Assembly (NCBI GenBank): GCA_000745135.1 | Contig: JQNH01000001.1 | Span: 1,116,001-1,180,000, forward strand | Direction of reading: 5' to 3' | Origin: Rhizobiales bacterium YIM 77505 | GTDB taxonomy: Bacteria > Pseudomonadota > Alphaproteobacteria > Rhizobiales > Beijerinckiaceae | DNA: 64,000 nt | Shown: in pieces, positions 54,105 to 63,013 of the stretch | How positions within the stretch are numbered: position 1 is the stretch's first letter | Layout: every line of letters begins with the position of its first letter | Notes under the pieces: model-generated | Databases searched by the model: none | Told to the model about the DNA's origin: nothing | What the model saw: only the letters and a program-made list of their open reading frames with translations | Position numbers and translations under genes: made by a program

Positions 54105-55208
54105 ATGGGTCGCAAGCGCGCCATTGGATTGATGAGCGGCACCTCGCTCGACGGTGTCGACGTGGCGCTGGTCGACACGGACGGTGATCGTGTCGTGGAG
54201 CTTGGACCAACCAGCTATCGCGCCTACTCCGAGGAGGAGCGTGCCCTGCTGCGCGGGGCTCTCCATGATGCCGTCTCCCTCAGCGATCGCCGCGATCGGC
54301 CGGGCCGGTTGGCCGAGGCGGAGCGTCTCGTCACCGAGGTCCATGCAGCGGCTGTCGAGGGCTTTCTCAAGGATCATCGCATTCCGCGGGATACCGTGCA
54401 TGTGGTTGGGTTCCATGGGCAAACGGTCCTGCACAGGCCGGAGGCCAGGCTGACGGTTCAGATCGGGGACGGGGCAGCGCTTGCGCAAAGGCTCGGCCTG
54501 ACCGTCGTCTTCGATTTCCGAGCGGCCGATGTGGCGGAAGGCGGACAGGGCGCGCCCTTGGTGCCGGTGTTCCACCGTGCTCTCGCTTATGCCTCAGGCC
54601 TGGAGCCGCCCGTCGCCGTGCTCAACGTGGGCGGGGTCGCGAACGTCACGTTCGTAGGGGCGGGCGGCCAGCTCGTCGCATTCGACACCGGGCCTGGCAA
54701 TGCGCTCATCGACGACTGGATTCAGGAGCGGACCGGCCGACCTTTCGATGAGGCAGGGGCCGTTGCCGCCCGCGGCCGACCGGACGAGCCGCTCCTCGCC
54801 TGGCTTCTCGTTCATCCCTATTTTCAGAGCGAGCCGCCGAAGTCCCTCGACCGCAACTGGTTCTCCCACCGCATGGTGGGCCATCTGTCGACGGAAGACG
54901 GGGCGGCGACGCTGACGGCCTTCACCGCACGGGCCGTCGCGCGAGCGATCGACTTCGCCCCGGGGCGGCCACGCCAGTGGATCATTTCGGGGGGAGGGGC
55001 AAGGAACACGGAATTGCTGCGGCTCATTCGTGAGGAACTCAAGGCCGAGGTCCTCACTGCCGACAGCATCGGGTGGTCGGCGGCCTTCCTGGAGGCGCAG
55101 GCCTTCGCCTATCTCGCCGTCCGCAGCCTGCGCGGCTTGCCCCTTACTTTCCCGAGCACCACGGGCGTGCCGGAGGCCATGACGGGCGGCGTGGTCGTGC
55201 GGCCCTAA
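54105..55208 (+). CDS. anmK: Anhydro-N-acetylmuramic acid kinase
   Basis: 367-residue sugar kinase of the ASKHA fold that phosphorylates and opens 1,6-anhydro-MurNAc during cell-wall recycling. Motifs: GLMSGTSLDGVDVALVD (phosphate loop), VVGFHGQTVLHRP, NVGGVANVTFVG, AFDTGPGNALIDDWI and WIISGGGARN. A long in-frame start at 54105 fits the family. Single plus-strand gene after the tyrS divergent gap. Confidence 0.96.
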   Translation: MGRKRAIGLMSGTSLDGVDVALVDTDGDRVVELGPTSYRAYSEEERALLRGALHDAVSLSDRRDRPGRLAEAERLVTEVHAAAVEGFLKDHRIPRDTVHVVGFHGQTVLHRPEARLTVQIGDGAALAQRLGLTVVFDFRAADVAEGGQGAPLVPVFHRALAYASGLEPPVAVLNVGGVANVTFVGAGGQLVAFDTGPGNALIDDWIQERTGRPFDEAGAVAARGRPDEPLLAWLLVHPYFQSEPPKSLDRNWFSHRMVGHLSTEDGAATLTAFTARAVARAIDFAPGRPRQWIISGGGARNTELLRLIREELKAEVLTADSIGWSAAFLEAQAFAYLAVRSLRGLPLTFPSTTGVPEAMTGGVVVRP

Positions 55209-55331
55209 GCCGCCGCCCAAGAGCGGGCCGGTGGAGACGCAGGCGAGCCGCGTTCGGCGCCCGTAGCACCGCTTAAGCTCAAGGGGAAAGCGCGCCCGGA
55301 AGCTCGGGCTAACAGACCCCCAAGCCGCGCT

Positions 55332-56027
55332 CTACGCAGCTGCTTCCTTCTTGCGCCGGCCCATGGCCGGCTTCGCAGCCTCATCTGGCCTGCCGAGGCG
55401 CTTGTCGAGATAGGCGTCGACCGTGGCCATCAGCTCCTCGATCTTGCCGTCGAAGAAGTGGTTTGCCCCTTCGACCACCTGGTGCTCGATCTGGATGCCT
55501 TTCTGAGTCTTCACCTTCTCGATGACGGCCATGACCTCTTTGACTGGCGCCACGCGATCCTCGGAACCATGCACGAACAGACCCGAGGAGGGACACGGCG
55601 CGAGAAAGGTGAAGTCGAAGCGGTTGGCGGGCGCGGCAATCGAGATGAAGCCCTCCACCTCCGGCCGGCGCATCAGGAGCTGCATCCCGATCCATGCCCC
55701 GAAGGAGACCCCCGCGATCCAGCAGCTCCGGGCATCCGGGTTGACGGACTGCGCCCAGTCCAGCGCGGCGGCGGCGTCCGACAGCTCGCCCTGACCGTGG
55801 TCGAAGGAGCCTTGGCTGCGGCCAACACCGCGAAAATTGAACCGCAGTGCGGCAAAGCCTCGATTCACGAAGCCATAGAACAGGTTATAGACGATCTGAT
55901 TGTTCATCGTGCCCCCGAACTGGGGATGCGGATGCAGCACGATGGCGATGGGGGCTCCCCGCTGCTTGGCCGGTTGATAGCGCCCTTCGATGCGACCAGC
56001 GGGTCCAGTGAAGATCACTTCAGGCAT
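55332..56027 (-). CDS. Alpha/beta hydrolase (CocE/DUF-type small hydrolase)
   Basis: 231-residue alpha/beta hydrolase. It has IAIVLHPHPQFGGTMNNQIVYNLFYGFVNRGFAALRFNFRGVGRSQGSFD, the nucleophile elbow AGVSFGAWIG (Ser), Asp in VHGSEDRVAPV and His in VEGANHFFDGK. This is the usual set for the small hydrolases with a HPHPxxGG motif, of unknown substrate. The C-terminus is Lys/Ala-rich. Divergent from the suf operon; the two start codons are about 230 bp apart and share the region with the Irr-type dyad. Confidence 0.9.
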   Translation of the reverse strand: MPEVIFTGPAGRIEGRYQPAKQRGAPIAIVLHPHPQFGGTMNNQIVYNLFYGFVNRGFAALRFNFRGVGRSQGSFDHGQGELSDAAAALDWAQSVNPDARSCWIAGVSFGAWIGMQLLMRRPEVEGFISIAAPANRFDFTFLAPCPSSGLFVHGSEDRVAPVKEVMAVIEKVKTQKGIQIEHQVVEGANHFFDGKIEELMATVDAYLDKRLGRPDEAAKPAMGRRKKEAAA

Positions 56028-56080
56028 GCGCCATGACCTCTCATCAGGGTCAGCGTCGGATGCGGACCGAAAGCCCAGCC

Positions 56081-56110
56081 TTGACTCGACGCCGGAGCCC
56101 TCGCTAGATA
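56081..56110 (+). promoter_or_regulatory. Predicted sigma-70 type promoter of the suf operon
   Basis: TTGACT (56081-56086) and TAGATA (56105-56110) with an 18-bp spacer, both one to two bases from consensus. The iron-response dyad starts 5 bp downstream of the -10 element, so the operator would overlap the transcription start. Prediction from sequence only. Confidence 0.55.
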
Positions 56111-56114
56111 GCGT

Positions 56115-56129
56115 TTAGAATTATTCTAA
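56115..56129 (+). promoter_or_regulatory. Irr-type iron control element (ICE) dyad
   Basis: Perfect 15-bp dyad TTAGAAT-T-ATTCTAA (56115-56129) with a further T on the left, matching the known Irr box pattern TTTAGAA-N3-TTCTAAA of Hyphomicrobiales. It lies just after the predicted -10 element of the suf operon. Irr is the heme-responsive Fur-family iron regulator; suf operons are known members of the Irr/RirA network. Expected effect: suf repression or adjustment when iron is low. Confidence 0.7.
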
Positions 56130-56257
56130 GGTAGCCGAGCGGCTCGGAACCGCGGCGGCCTTTGGAAGATGTGGTGCCGGTGCTTTAGCACGGCAACCAG
56201 GGTTCCGTGCAAGAACTGATTCGGAGCAACGCTTCAGAACAGGCGTGGCAATTCGAT

Positions 56258-57424
56258 ATGCAGAGTGGACGCAGCTACCTCGACCATAACGCCACCACGC
56301 CCGTCCGGCCTGAAGTGGCGGAGGCCATGGCGCGCGCCCTCGAGCTGTTCGGAAACCCGTCTTCCATCCACGCGGAAGGCCGCGCCGCCCGCTCTGCCCT
56401 GGAACGGGCCCGGGAACAGGTGGCAGCGCTCCTTGGCGCGGAACCCAAGAACGTGATCTTCACGAGCGGCGGCACGGAAGCTGCAAACACCGTCCTCACC
56501 CCCTTCTTGCGCCGTGCGGGGGAATCCTTGGGCTGCCCACGGCTGTTGGTGGGAGCGGCGGAGCATGCCTGCGTGCTTCAGGGGCATCGCTTCCCCGATG
56601 CAGCTGTGGAGGTCATCCCAGTCGATGGGCAAGGTGTGGTGCAGTTGGAGCCCCTTGCGGCGCAGCTTCGGCGGGCGGGCAGGGCGCTCGTGTCGGTGCA
56701 AGTCGCCAACAACGAAACCGGGGTTCTCCAACCCTTGCAGGAGACGGCTGCGCTCGTGAAGGAGCATAGCGGTCTGCTTCACAGCGACGCCGTCCAAGCC
56801 GCCGGGAAGGTGCCTTTGGAGATTGCGAAGCTGGGGGCTGACGTGCTGACCCTGTCCGCCCATAAGCTCGGCGGCCCCAAGGGCGTCGGCGCGATCGTGC
56901 TCGCCTCGGAGGCGATCGAAATCGGCGAGCGCCTGGTCCGGGGAGGCGGTCAGGAGCGGCGGCGCCGCGCCGGGACGGAAAACGTCGCGGGTATCGTCGG
57001 GTTTGGCGCCGCGGCCGAGATCGCTCTCCGGGAACTCCCCCGTCAAGCAGCCGAGCTTCGTCGGCTGCGGGATGGGTGCGAGGCACGCTTGCGTCTCCTT
57101 GCTCCCGACTGCGTGGTCTTTGGACACGCAGCGGAGCGGCTTCCCAACACATTGACCTTTGCCATTCCAGGGATTCGGGCTGAAACGGCCCTCATCAAGC
57201 TTGACCTCGAGGGCGTGGCGGTGTCTTCGGGTGCTGCCTGCTCGTCGGGCAAGGTGAAGCGGTCGCACGTCTTGCAGGCGATGGGCGTTGCGCCCGCGCT
57301 GGCGGAGGGCGCGATCCGCGTGAGCTTCGGGTGGAATTCGTGCGATGCGGATGTAGACCGCTTCATTGCGGCCTGCGAAAAGCTCGTCGCCACCCTATAT
57401 AAGCGGCGGGCGGACGCGGCCTGA
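56258..57424 (+). CDS. Cysteine desulfurase, NifS/IscS type (first suf operon gene)
   Basis: 388-residue PLP-dependent group I cysteine desulfurase that supplies sulfur for Fe-S clusters. It has YLDHNATTPVRPEVAEAM, TSGGTEAANTVL, NNETGVLQP, the PLP lysine in SAHKLGGPKGVGAIV and the sulfur-carrying Cys in SSGAACSSGKVKRSHVL. A GTG at 56207 is also in frame; ATG 56258 matches the family start. First gene of the suf operon, downstream of the ICE dyad; a second desulfurase (SufS) is encoded further on. Confidence 0.94.
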   Translation: MQSGRSYLDHNATTPVRPEVAEAMARALELFGNPSSIHAEGRAARSALERAREQVAALLGAEPKNVIFTSGGTEAANTVLTPFLRRAGESLGCPRLLVGAAEHACVLQGHRFPDAAVEVIPVDGQGVVQLEPLAAQLRRAGRALVSVQVANNETGVLQPLQETAALVKEHSGLLHSDAVQAAGKVPLEIAKLGADVLTLSAHKLGGPKGVGAIVLASEAIEIGERLVRGGGQERRRRAGTENVAGIVGFGAAAEIALRELPRQAAELRRLRDGCEARLRLLAPDCVVFGHAAERLPNTLTFAIPGIRAETALIKLDLEGVAVSSGAACSSGKVKRSHVLQAMGVAPALAEGAIRVSFGWNSCDADVDRFIAACEKLVATLYKRRADAA

Positions 57425-57495
57425 AGGGCCTCGCCTGTCAGCCAGACGCTCGTCAACCCGCGGTCCTTGAAACCGTGAGAGGTAGGAGAAGCTAA

Positions 57496-58965
57496 ATGCC
57501 TGCAGTGCAGGAGACGATCGAGCAGGTCCGCTCGATTGACGTCAGCCAGTATAAGTACGGCTTCGAGACCCAAGTCGAGACGGAGAAGGCGCCGAAGGGC
57601 CTCTCCGAGGAGGTGATCCGCTTCATCTCGCAGAAGAAGGGCGAGCCCGAGTGGATGACCGAGTGGCGCCTCGAGGCCTATCGGCGCTGGCTCACCATGC
57701 GCGAGCCGACATGGGCGCGGGTGAAGTACCCGCCGATCGATTTCAACGACATCTACTATTACGCCGCGCCCAAGAAGAACCCGGCGCCGAAGTCGCTCGA
57801 CGAGGTCGATCCGGAGATCCTGAAGACCTATGAGAAGCTTGGCATTCCGCTCAGAGAGCAGGAGATCCTGGCCGGCGTCCAGACGTCCAAGGTCGCCGTC
57901 GATGCGGTCTTCGACTCCGTCTCGGTAGCGACCACCTTCAAGGAAGAGCTCAAGAAGGCCGGCGTGATCTTCATGCCGATTTCGGAGGCCATTCGCGAGC
58001 ATCCCGATCTTGTTCGGAAGTATCTCGGCTCCGTCGTCCCGATCACCGACAATTTCTACGCCACCTTGAACTCGGCTGTCTTTTCGGACGGCTCCTTCGT
58101 CTATGTTCCTCCGGGCGTACGCTGCCCGATGGAACTCTCGACCTACTTCCGGATCAACGAGCGCAACACGGGACAGTTCGAGCGCACGCTTATCATCGCC
58201 GACAAGGGCTCCTACGTCTCCTACCTCGAGGGGTGCACCGCTCCCCAGCGGGACGAGAACCAGCTCCATGCGGCCGTGGTCGAGCTCATCGCTCTCGATG
58301 ATGCCGAGATCAAGTATTCGACAGTCCAGAACTGGTACCCCGGCGACGCGGAAGGTCGGGGCGGCATCTACAACTTCGTGACGAAGCGCGGCGACTGCCG
58401 GGGCAAGAACTCGGTCATTACCTGGACGCAGGTCGAGACCGGCTCGGCCATCACCTGGAAATACCCGTCCTGCATCCTGCGCGGCGACGGCTCCCGGGGC
58501 GAGTTCTACTCGATCGCCATCTCGAACGGCTATCAGCAGGTCGACTCCGGCACCAAGATGATCCACCTCGGCAAGAACACCACGAGTCGGATCATCTCCA
58601 AGGGCATCGCTGCCGGGCACTCGGACAATACCTACCGAGGGCTGGTCTCGGCGCATCGCAAGGCGACGGGAGCGCGCAACTTCACCAACTGCGACTCGCT
58701 CCTCATCGGCGACAAGTGCGGAGCCCATACGGTGCCCTACATCGAGTCGAAGAACGCCTCCGCGATCTTCGAGCACGAGGCGACCACCTCGAAGATCTCC
58801 GAGGACCAGCTCTTCTACTGCATGCAGCGGGGGCTCGACGAGGAGGAGGCGGTCGCGCTCATCGTCAACGGCTTCGTGAAGGACGTTCTTCAGCAGCTCC
58901 CGATGGAGTTCGCGGTGGAGGCGCAGAAGCTGATCTCGATCTCCCTCGAGGGGAGCGTCGGCTAG
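57496..58965 (+). CDS. sufB: Fe-S cluster assembly protein SufB
   Basis: 489-residue scaffold subunit of the SufBCD complex. It begins [22 protein letters not shown] and contains the family core [41 protein letters not shown], the cluster region [30 protein letters not shown] and [22 protein letters not shown], where the conserved Cys sits. Length normal. Lies 71 bp after the nifS-like gene. Confidence 0.97.
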   Translation: MPAVQETIEQVRSIDVSQYKYGFETQVETEKAPKGLSEEVIRFISQKKGEPEWMTEWRLEAYRRWLTMREPTWARVKYPPIDFNDIYYYAAPKKNPAPKSLDEVDPEILKTYEKLGIPLREQEILAGVQTSKVAVDAVFDSVSVATTFKEELKKAGVIFMPISEAIREHPDLVRKYLGSVVPITDNFYATLNSAVFSDGSFVYVPPGVRCPMELSTYFRINERNTGQFERTLIIADKGSYVSYLEGCTAPQRDENQLHAAVVELIALDDAEIKYSTVQNWYPGDAEGRGGIYNFVTKRGDCRGKNSVITWTQVETGSAITWKYPSCILRGDGSRGEFYSIAISNGYQQVDSGTKMIHLGKNTTSRIISKGIAAGHSDNTYRGLVSAHRKATGARNFTNCDSLLIGDKCGAHTVPYIESKNASAIFEHEATTSKISEDQLFYCMQRGLDEEEAVALIVNGFVKDVLQQLPMEFAVEAQKLISISLEGSVG

Positions 58966-58981
58966 TCACCGTGCAAGACCG

Positions 58982-59080
58982 CATCCTGAGCGCCCGGCGA
59001 AGCTGGGCCTCTCAGGATGATCCACAGCCAGGCTCAGCATCCTTCGAGGCTTGCTCCGCGCGCCTCGGGACGAGGAACGA
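58982..59080. repeat. Palindromic repeat in the sufB-sufC gap
   Basis: The 125-bp gap contains a perfect 9-bp inverted repeat CATCCTGAG (58982-58990) / CTCAGGATG (59011-59019), with a GCCC/GGGC pair inside. It is followed by a second CGAGGC...GCCTCG pair. This CATCCTGAG type of element is a dispersed intergenic repeat, here carried inside the suf transcript. Confidence 0.6.
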
Positions 59081-59090
59081 GAGAGACAAC

Positions 59091-59840
59091 ATGCTCGAAA
59101 TCAAGAACCTCACCGTACAGATCGAGGACAAGAAGATCCTCGATGGGCTGAACCTCACCGTGAAGAAGGGCGAGGTGGCGGCCATCATGGGGCCGAACGG
59201 CTCGGGGAAGTCGACCCTGTCCTATGTGATCGCCGGCAAGGAGGACTACGTGGTCCTCGACGGCGAGATCCTGCTGGATGGCGAGAACATCCTGGAGCTT
59301 GAGCCGAACGAGCGCGCGGCACGGGGGCTTTTTCTGGCCTTCCAGTACCCGCTGGAGATTCCGGGCGTGGCCACCATGACCTTTCTCAAGGCGGCGCTCA
59401 ACGCCCAGCGCAAGGCCCGCGGTGAGGCGGAGCTGTCGACGCCCGACTTCATGCGCCGCGTCAACGCGGCGGCCCAGCAGCTTCATATCGAGAAGGACAT
59501 GCTGAAGCGGGCGCTCAACGTCGGCTTCTCCGGCGGCGAGAAGAAGCGCATGGAAATCTTGCAGATGGCCCTCCTGCAACCGCGTTTCTGCATCCTCGAC
59601 GAGACCGATTCCGGCCTCGACATCGATGCGCTTCGGATCGTTGCCGAAGGCGTCAACGCGTTGCGCTCGCCCGATCGCTCCTTCCTTGTGATCACCCACT
59701 ACCAGCGGCTCCTGAACCACATCGTGCCCGATACCGTGCACGTGATGGCAAACGGCCGCGTGGTGCGCTCGGGCGGCCCGGAGCTCGCGCTCGAGCTCGA
59801 GAAGAACGGCTACGCGGATTACCGCCAGCAGGCCGCGTGA
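59091..59840 (+). CDS. sufC: Fe-S cluster assembly ATPase SufC
   Basis: 249-residue ABC-type ATPase that drives SufBCD. Walker [10 protein letters not shown] lies near residues 34-42, SufC-specific Q-loop region [14 protein letters not shown], signature [15 protein letters not shown], Walker [15 protein letters not shown] and H-loop VITHYQRLL. The frame is open upstream, but ATG 59091 matches the family start ([11 protein letters not shown]). Separated from sufD by 7 bp. Confidence 0.97.
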   Translation: MLEIKNLTVQIEDKKILDGLNLTVKKGEVAAIMGPNGSGKSTLSYVIAGKEDYVVLDGEILLDGENILELEPNERAARGLFLAFQYPLEIPGVATMTFLKAALNAQRKARGEAELSTPDFMRRVNAAAQQLHIEKDMLKRALNVGFSGGEKKRMEILQMALLQPRFCILDETDSGLDIDALRIVAEGVNALRSPDRSFLVITHYQRLLNHIVPDTVHVMANGRVVRSGGPELALELEKNGYADYRQQAA

Positions 59841-59847
59841 GGACTCC

Positions 59848-61155
59848 ATGGCTGCTGAACTGAAGCTCGTACGCACGCCGGCCGAGGAGGCCTTGGCCGA
59901 ACGCTTCCCGGCCATCAAGGCGTCGCTGCCCGGCGGCGCTCAAATCGTGAAGCTGCGGGAGGCGGCGTTCGAGCGCTTTCTCAAGCGCGGTCTTCCGAAT
60001 CGCCGCGTCGAGGAGTGGAAATACACGGATTTGCGCGCCCTCATGCGCGAGGCGGCGCCCTTCGCGCCGATACCGTCCGACGCCGAGGCGGCGCGGGCGC
60101 TTGGATCGGCGAGGACTTTTGCCGACCTTGGGGCCATCCAGATCGCGTTCGTGAACGGCCATCACGTCCCAGGCTCCGAAACGGTGGAGGGGCTTGAGGT
60201 CGTGCCGCTCGACGCGGCCCTCGCGGCGGGCGCGAGTGTCGGGCCGATCGAGGCGGCGCGCGAGGACGCCGCGTATGGGCTCAACACGGCCTTCATGAAC
60301 GACGGCGTGATGATTCGTGTCGCGCCGGGCGCGATCGTGGAACGGCCGGTCCATGTCCGCTTTGTGAACACCGGCGGCTCGGCCTTTGCAACGGCGACGC
60401 GGGTCCTCGTTGAGGTCGGAGAAGGCGCCTCCCTCACGCTCCTGGAGTCGCACGAAGGGCTGGACAGCGCCGCCTGCCAGCTCAATGACGTGGTCGAGAT
60501 CGTCGCAGGCGATCGGGCCCGGGTGCGGCATGTGCGTCTCAACGCGGAAGGGACACAGTCGCTCGCCCTCTCGACGCTGGTGGCGAAGCTCGGGGCTCAT
60601 GTCTCCTTCGATACGCTCAACGTGGTCATCGGTTCACGAATGGCGCGCCATCAGGTGTACCTGACCTTCGCCGGCGAGCACGCGAACGCCAACATCAATG
60701 GCGCGACGATGCTCAAGGACGAGCAGCATGCGGACACGACGCTCGTCGTCGATCATGCCGTTCCGCACTGCACGAGCCGGGAGCTGTTCAAGACGGTGAT
60801 CGATGGCGACGCGACCGGCGTCTTCCAGGGCAAGATCATCGTGCGGCCGCACGCCCAGAAGACGGACGGCCGGATGATGTCCGCGGCCGTGTTGCTCTCG
60901 GACGCCGGCACCATGAACAACAAGCCGGAGCTCGAGATCTTTGCCGACGACGTCCAGTGCGCCCATGGGGCCACATGCGGGACCCTCGACGAGGACCTCC
61001 TCTTTTATCTCATGGCCCGCGGCCTGCCGCGCGCGGAAGCGGAGAGCCTCCTGGTGCAGGCGTTCCTCGGAGAGGCCATCGAGGCGGTCGAGGACGAGGC
61101 GGTTCGCGAGGCGTTGATCGGAGTGGTCAGCGCCTGGCTCGAGGCGCGGCATTGA
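59848..61155 (+). CDS. sufD: Fe-S cluster assembly protein SufD
   Basis: 435-residue partner of SufB in the SufBCD scaffold. It has LPNRRVEEWKYTDLRALM, FVNTGGSAFATATRVLVEVGEGASLTLLESHEG, the beta-helix core FAGEHANANINGATMLKDEQHADTTLVVDHAVPHCTSRELFKTVIDGDATGVFQGKIIVRPHAQKTDG and the family-specific LEIFADDVQCAHGATCGTLDEDLLFYLMARGLPRAEAESLLVQAF. Translation starts 7 bp after sufC. Confidence 0.97.
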   Translation: MAAELKLVRTPAEEALAERFPAIKASLPGGAQIVKLREAAFERFLKRGLPNRRVEEWKYTDLRALMREAAPFAPIPSDAEAARALGSARTFADLGAIQIAFVNGHHVPGSETVEGLEVVPLDAALAAGASVGPIEAAREDAAYGLNTAFMNDGVMIRVAPGAIVERPVHVRFVNTGGSAFATATRVLVEVGEGASLTLLESHEGLDSAACQLNDVVEIVAGDRARVRHVRLNAEGTQSLALSTLVAKLGAHVSFDTLNVVIGSRMARHQVYLTFAGEHANANINGATMLKDEQHADTTLVVDHAVPHCTSRELFKTVIDGDATGVFQGKIIVRPHAQKTDGRMMSAAVLLSDAGTMNNKPELEIFADDVQCAHGATCGTLDEDLLFYLMARGLPRAEAESLLVQAFLGEAIEAVEDEAVREALIGVVSAWLEARH

Positions 61156-61160
61156 GCGCG

Positions 61161-61266
61161 GCATTCCGGGCCGGACTTAACCGTCCGGTCCCGGATCCGG
61201 GGATGGGCGGCGCAAGCTGCGCTTGTTCATGGGTTCCGGGCTCGCGCTTCGCGCGCCCGGAATGGC
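61161..61266. repeat. Palindromic repeat in the sufD-sufS gap
   Basis: Outer arms GCATTCCGGGC (61161-61171) and GCCCGGAATGGC (61255-61266) pair over 11 bases with one unpaired position. An inner hairpin CCGGAC/GTCCGG (61171-61176 with 61183-61188) has a TTAACC loop. It is the same 'CCGGAATG' family as the element at 8214-8311. It lies just before sufS and ends 11 bp from the start codon. Confidence 0.65.
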
Positions 61267-61276
61267 AGAGGATGCG

Positions 61277-62515
61277 ATGAACGCACCATTTGGGACGCCC
61301 TACGACGTGGAGGCGATCCGGGCCGAGTTCCCGATCCTCTCGCAGCAAGTCTATGGCAAGCCGCTCGTCTATCTCGACAATGCCGCCTCGGCCCAGAAGC
61401 CGCGGGCAGTGATCGAGGCCATGGTCCGGACCATGGAGACCGGCTACTCCAACGTCCATCGCGGCCTTCATTTCATGGCGAACGCTGCCACCGAGGCCTT
61501 CGAGGGCGCGCGCGAGGATGTGCGCCGCTTCCTCAACGCCCGGTCGACGGATGAGATCATCTTCACTAAATCGGCGACGGAGGCCTACAACCTCGTCGCC
61601 AACTCATTCGGCACCATGGGTCTCGGGGAGGGGGACGAGATCATCCTCTCCATCATGGAGCATCACTCGAACATCGTGCCCTGGCATTTCCTGCGTGAGC
61701 GCAAGGGTGCGGTCATCAAGTGGGTTCCGGTCGACGACGAGGGCAACTTCCTCCTTGAGGAATATGAGAAGCTCTTCACGCCCCGCACGAGGATGGTGGC
61801 GATCACCCACATGTCCAACGTGCTCGGCACCGTGACGCCCGCAAAGGAAATCGTGCGTATTGCCCATGCTCACGGCGTGCCGGTGCTCCTCGACGGGGCG
61901 CAAGGTGCGGTGCACCTGACCGTCGACGTGCAGGATCTTGACTGCGATTTCTACGTCTTCACGGGCCATAAGGTGTACGGCCCGACCGGGATCGGCGTGC
62001 TCTACGGCAAGCAGGAATGGTTGGCGAAGATGCCGCCCTATCAGGGCGGCGGTGAGATGATCAACGAGGTGCGCTGCGAGGGCATCACCTATAACGAGCC
62101 GCCGCACCGGTTCGAGGCTGGGACGCCCCCGATCGTCGAGGCGATCGGCTTGGGGGCAGCGGTGCGCTTCATGATGGCGCTTGGCCGCGAGCGCATTCAG
62201 GCTCATGAGGCCGCGCTGTCGGCCTACGCCCACGAGCGGCTCGGGGCGATGAATTCCCTGCGCATCATTGGCCGCGCCAAGGAGAAGGGGGCGATCCTCT
62301 CGTTCGAGATGAGGGGGGCGCATGCCCATGACGTGGCCACGGTCATCGACCGCCAGGGCGTCGCCGTGCGGGCCGGCACCCATTGCGCCATGCCGCTGCT
62401 CGACCGCTTTGGTACGACCTCTACCTGCCGCGCGTCCTTCGGCCTCTACAACACGGTGGCCGAAGTGGATAAGCTGGCCGAGGCGCTGCAGAAGGCCGAA
62501 ACGCTGTTTGCGTGA
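61277..62515 (+). CDS. sufS: Cysteine desulfurase SufS
   Basis: 412-residue group II cysteine desulfurase. It has IRAEFPILSQQVYGKPLVYLDNAASAQKPRAVIEAM, FTKSATEAYNLVANSFG, EHHSNIVPWHFL, the PLP lysine in FTGHKVYGPTGIGVLYG and the catalytic Cys in TSTCRASFGLYNT. Works with a sulfur acceptor to feed SufBCD. ATG 61277 gives the standard SufS N-terminus; 61223 is the upper limit of the frame. Second desulfurase in this operon. Confidence 0.96.
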   Translation: MNAPFGTPYDVEAIRAEFPILSQQVYGKPLVYLDNAASAQKPRAVIEAMVRTMETGYSNVHRGLHFMANAATEAFEGAREDVRRFLNARSTDEIIFTKSATEAYNLVANSFGTMGLGEGDEIILSIMEHHSNIVPWHFLRERKGAVIKWVPVDDEGNFLLEEYEKLFTPRTRMVAITHMSNVLGTVTPAKEIVRIAHAHGVPVLLDGAQGAVHLTVDVQDLDCDFYVFTGHKVYGPTGIGVLYGKQEWLAKMPPYQGGGEMINEVRCEGITYNEPPHRFEAGTPPIVEAIGLGAAVRFMMALGRERIQAHEAALSAYAHERLGAMNSLRIIGRAKEKGAILSFEMRGAHAHDVATVIDRQGVAVRAGTHCAMPLLDRFGTTSTCRASFGLYNTVAEVDKLAEALQKAETLFA

Positions 62516-62626
62516 GGACAACGTCACCCGATGGCTGCGGAGGCAGCCTCTGGAGCTGCCTGAGGCGACCATTGCGATCGTTGCTCGCCTTGCTTGGTGG
62601 AATGACGTGGAAATTGGAAGGGAACG

Positions 62627-63013
62627 ATGACCGAAGCGAGTCCACCTGAAGGTTCGGCGCCGAACTCGCCCGAGGTTGGGCTCGGGTCCGGCATTCCTCC
62701 GGAAGAGCTCGACCGGCTGACGGATGATATCATTGCCGCCCTCAAGACCGTCTACGATCCCGAGATCCCCGCCGACATCTACGAACTCGGCCTCATCTAT
62801 CGGGTCGACATCGACGACGAGCGCAACGTGACCATCGACATGACGCTGACCGCTCCCGGCTGCCCGGTGGCCGGCGAGATGCCAGGTTGGGTCGAGAACG
62901 CGGTTGCCAGTGTTCAGGGTGTGAAGGATGTGAAGGTCAACATGGTCTTCGATCCGCCCTGGGATCAGAGCCGCATGTCTGACGAGGCCCGGGTGGCCCT
63001 TGATATGTGGTGA
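62627..63013 (+). CDS. sufT: SufT-type DUF59/MIP18 protein
   Basis: 128-residue protein of the MIP18/DUF59 family (SufT), which aids Fe-S maturation. It has LTDDIIAALKTVYDPEIPADIYELGLIYRVDIDDERNVTIDMTLTAPGCPVAGEMPGWVENAV with the conserved Cys in APGCPVA, and ends NMVFDPPWDQSRMSDEARVALDMW. Residues 1-35 are variable. Follows sufS by 111 bp. The stop overlaps the amn start by four bases (GTGA). sufA, often next in this position, is missing. Confidence 0.93.
   Translation: MTEASPPEGSAPNSPEVGLGSGIPPEELDRLTDDIIAALKTVYDPEIPADIYELGLIYRVDIDDERNVTIDMTLTAPGCPVAGEMPGWVENAVASVQGVKDVKVNMVFDPPWDQSRMSDEARVALDMW

Noticed and set aside
57043-58776. 577-codon minus-strand frame opposite nifS-like and sufB
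   Set aside because: Antisense to two certain genes, no motif, spans their intergenic gap.
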